A stretch of DNA of 64,000 nt from JAGOLU01 sp964542665 (GTDB taxonomy: Bacteria; Patescibacteriota; Microgenomatia; UBA1406; GWC2-37-13). Below are positions 50,875 through 61,024 of the stretch, in pieces (positions within the stretch are counted from its first letter, which is position 1; every line of letters starts with the position of its first letter). A model generated the notes under the pieces. The model had not been told where the DNA came from, did no database searches, and was given only the letters and a program-made list of their open reading frames with translations. The position numbers and the translations under genes are program-made. Location: NCBI GenBank assembly GCA_964542665.1, contig CAZIUF010000001.1, positions 75,771 to 139,770 of the forward strand, read 5' to 3'.

Positions 50875-53800
50875 ATGTATTTTCAGTCACGCAAAAAGCA
50901 CAAGACGAATCGGTATATTTTATGGCTTTCTAGAGCCCTAATAGTCCTTTGTAGCGTGTTTGTACTAGTACGCTCATACCCCATCTTAGACATATTTGCG
51001 GTCGATACGACATACACATGGTTGTTTCCGAGTAATACCGACTACACACTATCGGATAATTCTAAAGTCGAAATATCGTCTAATGTGACACGCTTGAAGG
51101 TTCAAGAGAACTCAACTGATGCATCGACTGGGATGCTCCTCCATCTCAACGAAGCCTCAGGAAACCCCGTCGATTCTGCAAGTCCCGCAAATACAGCTAC
51201 AGCAACGAACATAACCTACGGAGCTGGTAAGCTAAACAATGGCGCAACTTTCAATGGAACAACCTCAAAAGTTTCTGTAACTGATTCGAGCGGGATATCT
51301 CTTAACAACTCTCATACAATAGAGACCTGGGCAAATCTAAGTTCAACACTTACTGCAAACAGCAGCTATACACGACAACCAATCTTTGACAAAGGTTCTC
51401 AGCAAATGTACTTTGATCAAGGAACAGGAGAACTTGTATACGAAGCTGCGCTATCGAATCAAACATCTTGGGCACATGTAGCCGGTCCTATCTCAAGTGA
51501 TACCCCAGGATCAGACTTCGAAAATGCAGATGGCACAGTTACTGATACCTGGGACTATAACGGTAAAGCTGTCGTCTCTGCGATGGTCCACATCGGTAGC
51601 AATCTCTATGTTGGTCTTGGTGCGGAGTACTCTGACGCTGAGGTGTGGAAGTTCAACGGTACAACCTGGTCAAAGATCGGTGGAGACAAGCTGCGGAGCA
51701 GCTGGATCAACCAAAAATACGAGATCGTTTCGGCGATGGCGGCCAACGGGAATACCCTCTATGTGGGCATCGGTAGTACCAACCTATCAAACGATGGTGA
51801 TGGTGAGGTGTGGAGTTTGGACGTATCTGACGATGCGAATACGTGGACAAAGATAGGCGGAGACGGCACCAACAGTAGCTGGAATTATGCAGTGACTACT
51901 CAGGGTCCGTTTGAGATCGTGAACGTCCTTCACTACGCGAGCGGCGCGCTCTATGCTGGTATTGGAGGTACTGCTGCTGCGAACAATACCGACGCTGAGG
52001 TGTGGAGATACAACGGATCCTCATGGACCAAGGTAGGAGGAGACTCAAATCAAAGTGGGTACGGTTGGTCTACTGCAGTCCTCTATGAAAATGTGCTTGC
52101 AATCACTTCTGATGCGACATACCTATACGTAGGTATGAGTCTCACAGCCGGTGATGCAGATGTGTGGCGTGCAACGCTAGCCTCTCTCGCCGGTACACCC
52201 AGCTGGACACAGATCGGTGGAGATGGGTTGAACTCAAGTTGGAGTACCAGCTATGAGGAAGTCCGTATGCTCTATGCACAGGGCTCATATGTATATGCAG
52301 GACTGGGAAGCAGTGCCGCAGGAGATGCTGAAGTATATCGATGGAATGGAAGTGCCTGGACAAAGATAGGAGAGTGTCCAAGTACGAGCAGCTGTACTAC
52401 TCAGGGTTGGGCAAATAACGTCTACGAACAAATCTGGTCGATATGGGGAGATGGCACATACACCTACTATGGTATGGGTAATACTGCTGGCGACAATGAT
52501 GTGTGGCGTTTCGCTGACAACGGAACAGAATCAACTGCTGATGACATATGGCTACAGATTGCGACTGCCGCGACAGCTACTGATATCGGCAACAATCACA
52601 CGGCTGCTCGTGTACTCTACCATGACGGGACGAGCCTCTATGTAGGTCTTCACGCTCCAAATAACTTTACGGGTGAAGTATGGAGGTGGAATGGTTCTGC
52701 TAATAACTGGACTATCATCGGTGGTAACTACATCAACGATAGCTGGGGCTTCTATCCTTTCTCTCGTGTCGAGTCGATGGTGACGGGCAATGGCAAACTG
52801 TATGTTGGTATGGGAGCCACATCATCTGGTAAGTATGGCTCAGCAGTGGTCTGGCAACACGATGGGACCAGCTGGACACGTATCGGTGGTGGTGGTAAAA
52901 ACGGCAGTTGGGATGGGACATTTGTAGGTCCAACAGCATATGAAACCATCAACTCGATGGTGATATATGCGGGGAAGCTCTACGTAGGTCTTGGCTTTTC
53001 TGCAGGAGATGCTGAGGTATGGGGATGGGAGGTGGTGACACCCAACACTTGGACCAAGGTAGGTGGTGACGGTGGTGTCCCTGTCGCTGTCGCATCGAGT
53101 GGAACTGGTAATCGGGCAGCATCGGCAAACAATGACGGCATCACTTCGTGGACTGCACGCACAAGCGCCGCGGATACATCCTGGAGCGGGGTCACCTACG
53201 GTAATGATAAATACGTTGCAGTTTCCAGTAGCGGTGTCACCCAGAGCGTCATGACATCGCCTGATGGGACAACGTGGACTATACGAGATGCAGCCACTGC
53301 GAATGCCTGGCAATCTGTCACGTTCGGTGAGGGACTTTTCGTTGCGGTTGCATCTAGTGGCTCAGGTGATCGGGTCATGACGTCGCCCGATGGTATCGCA
53401 TGGACCAGCCGAACGAGCGCAGCAGATAATGCATGGAAGTCGGTGACCTACGGCAATGGTATGTTTGTGGCAGTGGCAAATACTGGATCAGGCAATCGAG
53501 TTATGACGTCGCCCGATGGTATCGCGTGGACCATCCAATCGAGCGCATCTGATATCAGCTGGAACTCTGTTACCTACGGCAATGGTATCTTTGTTGCAGT
53601 TGCAAACGATGGAATACTTGCGAGCGTGATGACGTCAACCAATGGCACTTCTTGGTCTATCCAAAATGCTTCCGTAGCAAACGCCTGGCAGGGTGTGACC
53701 TTTGGAAGAGGGGTATTTGTTGCTATAGCTTCATCTGGAACGAGTAATAGAGCCATGTCATCAACAGATGGCGCGGCTTGGACCACAAAGACTACTCCTG

Positions 53801-56800
53801 TAGCTGCTAACTCATATAACTGGAGCTCAATCACATTTAATCACAGTTATAACAACACAGGAAGATTTGTGACTATTGCTAATGGTGGTGCAGGCACCAC
53901 ACAGCGCGTTATGTATGGCACCTTAAACACTGCAACAACTGATACGGTTTGGACGATACAAAATTTCAACACAACCAACTCATGGAATGCAATCACAAAC
54001 AATACGAGCTGGTCAGCAGCGACGAATATCGAGGTCGTGCAATCTATGACGGTTCATGAGTGTCCTGGCGTAACTACTATGTGTATGTATGTGGGTCTCG
54101 GTAATACTGCAAACACAGACAGTAAGGTGTACGCATATGATAGTGGTACCTGGCAACAAGTTGGAGGATATGGGACAGTTGGGAGCTGGGAAGGACTGAA
54201 TATCGAGATCATCAACTCACTCATCTCATACAACGGCAAGCTGTATGCGGCGATTGGCAACACTGCTCCTGCGTCAAATAACGGAGATGGTGAGCTGTGG
54301 GAATACTCGGGAAACGGTACTGCATGGACCAAGGTGGGTGGCGATGGGGTCAACAGTAGCTGGAACTACACCGGCGCAACTGCGTATGGACCATATGAAA
54401 GTGTAAATGCTACCGCCGTATATGCTGGAGACCTCTATGTTGGCCTTGGCAACACTGCGGATGGCTCGGCATTTGCTGACTCTGAGGTGTGGAAGTGGAG
54501 TGGCTCGGGAAGTTGGACTAAAGTCGGTGGTGACGGGCTCAATAGTAGCTGGGATAACAGCCAAAACTATGAAGCAGTCCGATCGATGGCGGTGTATAAC
54601 GGAGAGTTGTATGTTGGTCTCGGAGATACAGCTGGTGTCGGTGTCGTTGACTCAGAGGTGTGGAAATGGAATGGGACAGCCTGGACCATCGTCGGTGGTG
54701 AAGCGGCAAATAACAGTAGCTGGCCAGACACCGTCACTCCGCTCAAGGAACAGGTGTATAGTCTAGCTAACTACAACGGTCGTCTTTATGCGGGACTCGG
54801 TAACTCTGTGGGTGATGCAGCTATCTGGGCATATGGACGGAATGCGATCGTACGAACATCAACTATTAGTCATCCAACCGGGTGGAGACATCTGGCAGTG
54901 TCCTATGATCAAGCAGCCGGATCAGACCAAATGAAAATATACATCGATGGAGTGGAAAAGGGGGCAACAACGACAACATCAAGCATCATCGATAATGCTC
55001 TCCCCCTTCTCATAGGTACTGAGTACGGCACACAATATGCAGGCGATAAGATCGGGTCTTTTAATGGTTCGCTTGATGAAATCAGGTTTTCAAGTGTCGC
55101 TCGCTCAACTTTTAATCTGACACCATATACCCCAGACGCACAAACGATTGAAGCAGATACCCCACAACTGACTTCACAGATCAAGAGTTGGAGTGCATTC
55201 AATACAAGTGAAACAGCAAATGGGGGCACGATCACCTATCGCCTCTCTATTGATGGAGGAACTACGTGGAAATATTGGAATGTTTCTGCATGGGCCACAT
55301 CATCAAACACTACTCAAGCCAACGATAGAGCAACTATCAATACAAATATCTCTACGCTTGCTGCTGGTCCAGGCGGTATCGTTTGGCAAGCGATACTTGA
55401 TGGAGATGGTAATCAGCTCGTAACTCTCAATAGCGTTGAGGTGGTGGGTGTGGCAGATACTACTGCCCCAACCAATCCCACCACTCTTGTCCCACTGTCA
55501 GCAGATGGCGGAGTCTCGATCACATCTGATACCTGGTATGCCCATACTTCTCCGTATTTCTCTTGGTCAGGTGCTGATGATGGGACTGGATCTGGAGTGA
55601 GTGGGTATTATGTGTACTTTGGGACTGATGACACAGCCGATCCGTATCTTGCAGGTGCGTTTCAGGTATCTCCAACCTACACCGGCGTTGGCCTTGTCAG
55701 CGGATCAACTTACTACCTCCGTATCAAGACTAAAGATATTGCTCAAAACGTTTCTTCAACCATCTGGGATGGCGCAGTTTCACCAGCAATGTTCTCATAC
55801 AAATATGACGGCACATCACCCTCAGGTCTCTCTATCAACTCACCATCACCTGCTGGATATGCGGCTGTAGATAACTACACGTTTACGTGGTCTGCCGCAA
55901 CTGACACGGCATCAAGTGTGAACCATTATGAGTTCAAAACAGGCGCATCTACTGGTCCCTACTCTACCTACCAGACAACTGATACTCTGACCTCTCAATA
56001 CATCACTGCGGCTTCTTATCAAATTGGAGAAAATATTTTTTATCTGAAGGCTATCGATAATGCAGGAAATGAGAGCACTCCGGTAACAAAAAGTTATTAC
56101 TATGCAGGTGCCGGACCCTCTCAACCTCAGGGGCTGGCAGTAGATCCAACGACAAATACAGATTGTTCCTTTACCTTTTCTTGGCAGCCACCAGCCACGC
56201 ATTCAGGAAATCTCACCGGAAGCAACCTGACATACTGTTACACAGTCAATAATCGCCCAACATCTGGTCTGTGCAATGGCAAGTTTACCTCAGAAGGTGT
56301 GTTGTCCGTCCCAAATTACTGCAATGAGGACATGCGAAATGATTTGAATACTTTCTATGTGGTTGCGAGAGATCCTGCAAACGTCGGAAGCTCAGTGAAC
56401 TATGGTGCATATGCTGAGATTTCTTTCACACTCAATACCACTGAGCCTGGTGTACCTGCAAATATGGAAGTATCAGATATCTCAATCAAAAGTGATGAAT
56501 TGTGGAAACTAACCGTGTCCTGGACTGAACCTGAGCTCAATGGCGATCGAGTGAGCAGTTATCGGATATATCGCTCAGAAGACGATGTGACCTTTACGAA
56601 GATAGCTGAGACATCGGGTACTGCATATGTCGACACGGGACTTGAGCAGCAGATCTATTACTATAAAGTGGCTGCGTGTGACGTAGTCCAAAACTGTGGT
56701 GCCCAAACAGAGTCAGTTGGCTTGCTTCCAACGGGTAAGTACACTGACTCAGCTGCTCTTGTATCGGGTCCCACCGCAAGTGCAATCACCACCAAAAAGG

Positions 56801-57990
56801 CAACGATCAAGTGGGGCACTGATCGTGGTTCTGATTCGAAAGTTCAATATGGGACTTCACCTGGCTCCTATTTTACTGAGGAACCATCCAACTCTACGCA
56901 GATCACCGATCACGAAATCACTCTGAACAACCTCACGCCAGGTACCCAGTACTATTTCAAAACCAAATGGACAGATGAAGATGGTAACACAGGTAAGTCT
57001 GCAGAAAAATCATTTACTACTGAGCCAGCGCCCAACGTAAAAGATGTTTCGGCAAGAAAAGTCGGGATCAATAGCGCATTTATCCAGTTTACGTCAACAG
57101 GTGCATCCAAGGTCAAGATTTATTATGGTGAGACGTCGGCATTTGGCAACGTGAAGACCATCTCTACATCTGCATCTGAAACAACAGCTGATGTGGAGCT
57201 TGAAAGTCTCAAGGATGATGTAAAGCACTACTACAAAGTCAATGCATTTGATTCAGATGGTGTGGAGTATGAAGGCACAACACTCAGCTTCCTCACACTT
57301 CCTCGCCCACTGGTCAAAGGCGTCCGAGTCCAACAGATTGCGGGAACAGCTCAGACTATCGTGCTTGTCAGTTGGTCGAGTAATACTCCCCTCTCGTCTA
57401 TCGTGACCTATTTCCCGACCAGCAATCCCTCAGATGCCAAAGATGAGGTGGGGGTCGAGCTCATCGCTGGAGAACATCAGATCATTCTGCGTGGTTTGTC
57501 CCCAGTTACTGCCTATACGCTCATCGTCAGTGGTCGAGATAAAGCAGGCAATGAGGCTCGATCTGATCGTCAAAACTTCACTACTGCAACAGATACCAGA
57601 CCACCAAAAATCAGTAATGTAAAAATTGAGGGAAGTACAACAAAAGTATCGAAGGGATCAACACAAAAGCTTGCCCAATTTGTCATCTCGTGGACTACAG
57701 ATGAGCCAGCGACGAGTCAGGTAGAGTTTGGCGAGGGCACAGGAACCTCATATCCACAGAAAACACAAGAAGAGTCTCAATACAAAGTAAACCATCTCGT
57801 GGTCATATCGAATATACCCCCCTCTCGTGTGTATCACATGAGGGCGTTATCAAAAGACTCAACAGATAATCTTGCTTCGTCACCAGATCTAGTCACGATT
57901 TCAGCTCGAGGAAGTGATGATGCACTTGAACTCGTGACAACCAACTTGCTTGAAACATTTGGCTTTTTGAAGGGAGTTGTTGGACAATAA
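50875..57990 (+). CDS. Giant surface protein: LamG fold interrupted by nested beta-propeller repeats, then Ig/FN3 domains
   Basis: About 2371 residues. An N-terminal anchor or signal helix lies at 12-38. Residues about 85-205 form the first part of a LamG/concanavalin-like domain, and its second part (GWRHLAVSYDQ..., IYIDGVEKGATTT..., GSLDEIRFSSVARS) comes only at 1325-1418. Between them are 14 repeats of about 50-60 residues (type A: LYVGLGNTAGDAEVWKW-like, then TKVGGDGLNSSW). After the ninth there is a block (about 735-1043) of seven shorter repeats (type B: VTYGNGMFVAVA, VMTSPDG, WT). About eight Ig/FN3-like domains (1530-2340) and a short helix ALELVTTNLLETFGFL follow. Probably an adhesin or host-contact protein. 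An ABC transporter starts 2 bp after the stop. Confidence 0.8.
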   Translation: MYFQSRKKHKTNRYILWLSRALIVLCSVFVLVRSYPILDIFAVDTTYTWLFPSNTDYTLSDNSKVEISSNVTRLKVQENSTDASTGMLLHLNEASGNPVDSASPANTATATNITYGAGKLNNGATFNGTTSKVSVTDSSGISLNNSHTIETWANLSSTLTANSSYTRQPIFDKGSQQMYFDQGTGELVYEAALSNQTSWAHVAGPISSDTPGSDFENADGTVTDTWDYNGKAVVSAMVHIGSNLYVGLGAEYSDAEVWKFNGTTWSKIGGDKLRSSWINQKYEIVSAMAANGNTLYVGIGSTNLSNDGDGEVWSLDVSDDANTWTKIGGDGTNSSWNYAVTTQGPFEIVNVLHYASGALYAGIGGTAAANNTDAEVWRYNGSSWTKVGGDSNQSGYGWSTAVLYENVLAITSDATYLYVGMSLTAGDADVWRATLASLAGTPSWTQIGGDGLNSSWSTSYEEVRMLYAQGSYVYAGLGSSAAGDAEVYRWNGSAWTKIGECPSTSSCTTQGWANNVYEQIWSIWGDGTYTYYGMGNTAGDNDVWRFADNGTESTADDIWLQIATAATATDIGNNHTAARVLYHDGTSLYVGLHAPNNFTGEVWRWNGSANNWTIIGGNYINDSWGFYPFSRVESMVTGNGKLYVGMGATSSGKYGSAVVWQHDGTSWTRIGGGGKNGSWDGTFVGPTAYETINSMVIYAGKLYVGLGFSAGDAEVWGWEVVTPNTWTKVGGDGGVPVAVASSGTGNRAASANNDGITSWTARTSAADTSWSGVTYGNDKYVAVSSSGVTQSVMTSPDGTTWTIRDAATANAWQSVTFGEGLFVAVASSGSGDRVMTSPDGIAWTSRTSAADNAWKSVTYGNGMFVAVANTGSGNRVMTSPDGIAWTIQSSASDISWNSVTYGNGIFVAVANDGILASVMTSTNGTSWSIQNASVANAWQGVTFGRGVFVAIASSGTSNRAMSSTDGAAWTTKTTPVAANSYNWSSITFNHSYNNTGRFVTIANGGAGTTQRVMYGTLNTATTDTVWTIQNFNTTNSWNAITNNTSWSAATNIEVVQSMTVHECPGVTTMCMYVGLGNTANTDSKVYAYDSGTWQQVGGYGTVGSWEGLNIEIINSLISYNGKLYAAIGNTAPASNNGDGELWEYSGNGTAWTKVGGDGVNSSWNYTGATAYGPYESVNATAVYAGDLYVGLGNTADGSAFADSEVWKWSGSGSWTKVGGDGLNSSWDNSQNYEAVRSMAVYNGELYVGLGDTAGVGVVDSEVWKWNGTAWTIVGGEAANNSSWPDTVTPLKEQVYSLANYNGRLYAGLGNSVGDAAIWAYGRNAIVRTSTISHPTGWRHLAVSYDQAAGSDQMKIYIDGVEKGATTTTSSIIDNALPLLIGTEYGTQYAGDKIGSFNGSLDEIRFSSVARSTFNLTPYTPDAQTIEADTPQLTSQIKSWSAFNTSETANGGTITYRLSIDGGTTWKYWNVSAWATSSNTTQANDRATINTNISTLAAGPGGIVWQAILDGDGNQLVTLNSVEVVGVADTTAPTNPTTLVPLSADGGVSITSDTWYAHTSPYFSWSGADDGTGSGVSGYYVYFGTDDTADPYLAGAFQVSPTYTGVGLVSGSTYYLRIKTKDIAQNVSSTIWDGAVSPAMFSYKYDGTSPSGLSINSPSPAGYAAVDNYTFTWSAATDTASSVNHYEFKTGASTGPYSTYQTTDTLTSQYITAASYQIGENIFYLKAIDNAGNESTPVTKSYYYAGAGPSQPQGLAVDPTTNTDCSFTFSWQPPATHSGNLTGSNLTYCYTVNNRPTSGLCNGKFTSEGVLSVPNYCNEDMRNDLNTFYVVARDPANVGSSVNYGAYAEISFTLNTTEPGVPANMEVSDISIKSDELWKLTVSWTEPELNGDRVSSYRIYRSEDDVTFTKIAETSGTAYVDTGLEQQIYYYKVAACDVVQNCGAQTESVGLLPTGKYTDSAALVSGPTASAITTKKATIKWGTDRGSDSKVQYGTSPGSYFTEEPSNSTQITDHEITLNNLTPGTQYYFKTKWTDEDGNTGKSAEKSFTTEPAPNVKDVSARKVGINSAFIQFTSTGASKVKIYYGETSAFGNVKTISTSASETTADVELESLKDDVKHYYKVNAFDSDGVEYEGTTLSFLTLPRPLVKGVRVQQIAGTAQTIVLVSWSSNTPLSSIVTYFPTSNPSDAKDEVGVELIAGEHQIILRGLSPVTAYTLIVSGRDKAGNEARSDRQNFTTATDTRPPKISNVKIEGSTTKVSKGSTQKLAQFVISWTTDEPATSQVEFGEGTGTSYPQKTQEESQYKVNHLVVISNIPPSRVYHMRALSKDSTDNLASSPDLVTISARGSDDALELVTTNLLETFGFLKGVVGQ

Positions 57991-57992
57991 CT

Positions 57993-58778
57993 ATGGCAGA
58001 CATTCAACCCATCATCGAAATAAAAGACATCCACAAGAGTTTTTTTGTAGGGAGTCAAGAAATACCTGTCCTCAAAGGCATGTCTCTCAGGATCATGAAG
58101 GGTGACTTTTTAGTCATCATCGGGCCATCGGGATCAGGTAAATCTACTCTGCTCCACTCTCTCCTTGGATTAGAAATCCCAACTACTGGAGAGGTACAGT
58201 TTTTTGATCAAAATATGTATCTCAATACAACTGAAGATGATCGAAGCGAAATGCGTAAGGAGCACATTGGGCTGGTGTACCAACAGCCCAACTGGATCAG
58301 ATCGATGACGGTAATCGAAAATGTTGCTTTCCCACTGATCCTTCGTGGGTATCGTAAAGAACTTGCCCATGATATTGCGTATCAAGCTCTTGATCGAGTG
58401 AATATGACCAACTGGGCAAATCAAGTACCCGCAGAGCTCTCAGGAGGACAGCAACAACGAGTTGCTCTGTCTCGGTGTATAGTCCACAATCCAGAGGTGG
58501 TGGTGGCAGATGAGCCCACCGGTAACCTTGACTTTGAATCGGGCGAAGAAATCATGAAACTACTCCAAAGTCTGAACGTAAATAACAAAAAGACCGTAAT
58601 CATGGTCACTCACGACGTTGAGTATCTCAAGTATGCAACGTGTGCCATCAGAGTATTTAATGGAGCCATCGCTGGGTACTTTACCAAAGACAAAATGGAA
58701 GATCTGATAGACCAGCTCCACACAAAGCATCTTGATAAGAACGAAAATAAACTAGCATATGATAAGCAAAATAAATAA
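57993..58778 (+). CDS. ABC transporter ATPase, MacB/LolD type
   Basis: A 261-residue protein. Walker A GPSGSGKSTLL, Q-loop VYQQPNWIRS, signature LSGGQQQRVALSR, Walker B VVVADEPTGNLD and H-loop VTHDVEY are all present. The family drives FtsX-type permeases that do mechanical work on lipoproteins or exported proteins rather than moving small solutes. It starts 2 bp after the surface-protein stop, and the permease start overlaps its end by 20 bp, so the three genes form one unit. Confidence 0.93.
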   Translation: MADIQPIIEIKDIHKSFFVGSQEIPVLKGMSLRIMKGDFLVIIGPSGSGKSTLLHSLLGLEIPTTGEVQFFDQNMYLNTTEDDRSEMRKEHIGLVYQQPNWIRSMTVIENVAFPLILRGYRKELAHDIAYQALDRVNMTNWANQVPAELSGGQQQRVALSRCIVHNPEVVVADEPTGNLDFESGEEIMKLLQSLNVNNKKTVIMVTHDVEYLKYATCAIRVFNGAIAGYFTKDKMEDLIDQLHTKHLDKNENKLAYDKQNK

Positions 58779-60843
58779 ACTACTATCAATGATACGGGGG
58801 ATACCAAAAGGGATTGTATCTATTGGTGTGTTTATTTTTAGAAAATCTCGACTGCTTCTTTTGGTCTTTCTTTACTCCATCTTTCTTTCTTGTTCGACCC
58901 TTTCGCGTTTTCCGCTGATTGGGCTTATCCTCAGACCATTTTTGGGAAGACTTGCAGTCTTTATCATGAAGACAATTTATAGATTGAGTCTGAACAAAAC
59001 AGGTGTAAACGCATTTAACCTCATTGAGCTTGGTATCAAAAATATCCAACATAAAAAAACCCGCTCTCTCGTCACCATAGGTGGTATGGCACTCGGCATT
59101 GGGTCGATCGTTTTGCTCCTTTCTCTTGGGTATGGAGTCCAGCGACTTGTCGTAAGTCGAGTTACGCGCCTCGATGAGCTACAGCAAGCCATCATCACTG
59201 CTCCTCCCGGCAGCAAAGTGCGGATAGATGATGATCTCCTGTCGAAGATAAAGAAATTTAATGGCGTCTCCTCTGTTCTTCCGATGATCAGTACTGTTGG
59301 TCGAGTGAATTTCCGCAATTCCGTGTCTGACATGGCTGTCTATGGCGTCACTACACAATATCTCTCTCAGTCAGCCGAAAAGCCAGTGAGGGGGCGTCTA
59401 TTTCAAAGTGATGAGTTGGCTCGTATCATGAAAAACACGGAGAGTGATGGGGTCGTTGCAGGTGCTCAGTCTACTCGACTACATAACGCAATTGGCGACA
59501 TACTTGGAAGTATCAACTATTCTATCCGTCCTGAGAAATGGGTTGAGGTGTTTGAATCAACATCACGAAAATCAAAGGTACTTGGTCTCACAAGAAGAAC
59601 CGAGGGACAAAATGTTGCAACTCTCGTATTGGGTAGCTCCTACGAGGGGAGTCAGTATGGCAACGTTGACTTATATGGAACCGATGCCGAAGAAACTATA
59701 AAAGCAGGAAAATGGTTGAAAAAAAACTTTGGTCTTTGGGAGCGCAAAGACTGTGATAAAGCCAATGTTGGATGTGATATCTCAGGAGAATATCAAAAAA
59801 TGCCAGAGCCTACTGAGGCGTCGCCAAGCGCTGGATTTATTCCTCTCATCTCAGTTGACCTGTTTGGCAATGTGATCCAGAAGAAGTCTGGCGGTGAAGT
59901 GCTTGGTATAGAAGATCGTCAGACAGGTATTGTGGATCTGGTCAGTATCGAAGATATACAAGCATCGGGCTCAGCTCTCCTATCGTTGACCGAGATTGCT
60001 TCAGAATCAGCTGCGGTAAATTCAACAACTAAGATGGTCGAGGTTTCTGCCTCAGCAAAAAAAGAAGCTGTCGTAAATCGAGCCATGCTACAGGTATTGG
60101 GAATCAAAGAAGAAAATGCTGTTGGTATGGAGTTTGATGTATCGTTTATCGCGAGTGGTGACCTCCTAAAAACAGCCGATACGCGGATAGAGTCTATACC
60201 CAGTGCGTACAAGATCGTCGGTGTGGTGCCACAAAATGTCAGTCCATTTTTCTATGTGCCCTTTATCGACCTGCGTACGCTTGGCATAGAGTATTACTCA
60301 CTCGCTAGACTATCATCGCAAACTCAGTCTGCATTGCCACAAATCAGGCAACTAGTCGAGGGGATGGGATTTGGCACAACATCTACGGCAGATACAGTCG
60401 AGCAAATTGATCGACTATTTCAAACAGTACGCTTAGTCCTCGTGGCACTTGGCGTCATAGCGCTTTTTATCGCAGCCATGGGTATGTTTAACACACTCAC
60501 TGTGTCACTCCTTGAAAGAACTCATGAGGTGGGTCTTATGAAAACGATGGGTATGAAGTCAGACGAGATCGAAGATCTATTTATGATCGAGTCTGTCTTT
60601 ATGGGACTTACCGGAGGCATCGTTGGCCTCTTGTTTGGTTTCATCTCAGGAAAAGCTATTGGGGGTATCTTGACTATATTATCCATCAGGAGTGGTGCTG
60701 GGGTACTTGATGTGTCATATATTCCTCCAACTTTGATCTTCTTCATTATGCTTCTCTCCCTCATCGTCGGATTTATCACGGGAATCTACCCATCACAACG
60801 TGCTAAGCAGATATCTGCGTTGAATGCACTCCGGTACGAATAG
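58759..60843 (+). CDS. FtsX/MacB-type ABC permease
   Basis: A 694-residue protein. Hydrophobic segments near 15-55 precede the standard first helix (about 98-122, LVTIGGMALGIGSIVLLLSL). A large extracellular MacB-type domain (about 125-540) is followed by three C-terminal helices in the FtsX arrangement, including FNTLTVSLLERTHEVGLMKT and the end ISALNALRYE. The start at 58759 overlaps the ATPase gene; 58789 is an alternative. It is a paralogue of the permease half of 61025-63898. Confidence 0.88.
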   Translation: MISKINKLLSMIRGIPKGIVSIGVFIFRKSRLLLLVFLYSIFLSCSTLSRFPLIGLILRPFLGRLAVFIMKTIYRLSLNKTGVNAFNLIELGIKNIQHKKTRSLVTIGGMALGIGSIVLLLSLGYGVQRLVVSRVTRLDELQQAIITAPPGSKVRIDDDLLSKIKKFNGVSSVLPMISTVGRVNFRNSVSDMAVYGVTTQYLSQSAEKPVRGRLFQSDELARIMKNTESDGVVAGAQSTRLHNAIGDILGSINYSIRPEKWVEVFESTSRKSKVLGLTRRTEGQNVATLVLGSSYEGSQYGNVDLYGTDAEETIKAGKWLKKNFGLWERKDCDKANVGCDISGEYQKMPEPTEASPSAGFIPLISVDLFGNVIQKKSGGEVLGIEDRQTGIVDLVSIEDIQASGSALLSLTEIASESAAVNSTTKMVEVSASAKKEAVVNRAMLQVLGIKEENAVGMEFDVSFIASGDLLKTADTRIESIPSAYKIVGVVPQNVSPFFYVPFIDLRTLGIEYYSLARLSSQTQSALPQIRQLVEGMGFGTTSTADTVEQIDRLFQTVRLVLVALGVIALFIAAMGMFNTLTVSLLERTHEVGLMKTMGMKSDEIEDLFMIESVFMGLTGGIVGLLFGFISGKAIGGILTILSIRSGAGVLDVSYIPPTLIFFIMLLSLIVGFITGIYPSQRAKQISALNALRYE

Positions 60844-61024
60844 TCGCTGACCCTGTTGGTGACTCTCACTCGAGTTCATTTGTCTCCCTCGACATGTCCG
60901 TGTACAAGGGGAAATATCTCTGATACATGACCGTCTTCTTTTGTAGTCATAAGAAAAAGGCAACCTAGCCCAGGACAATTTTGAGACTTGCAGATATCCA
61001 AAACGATAGGTTCACCGTGTTCAT

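Noticed and set aside
53080..54000. Tandem DNA repeats that might be a CRISPR or satellite array
   Set aside because: They are protein-coding repeats of 120-130 bp in frame within the giant gene, with no constant repeat and unique spacer pattern.
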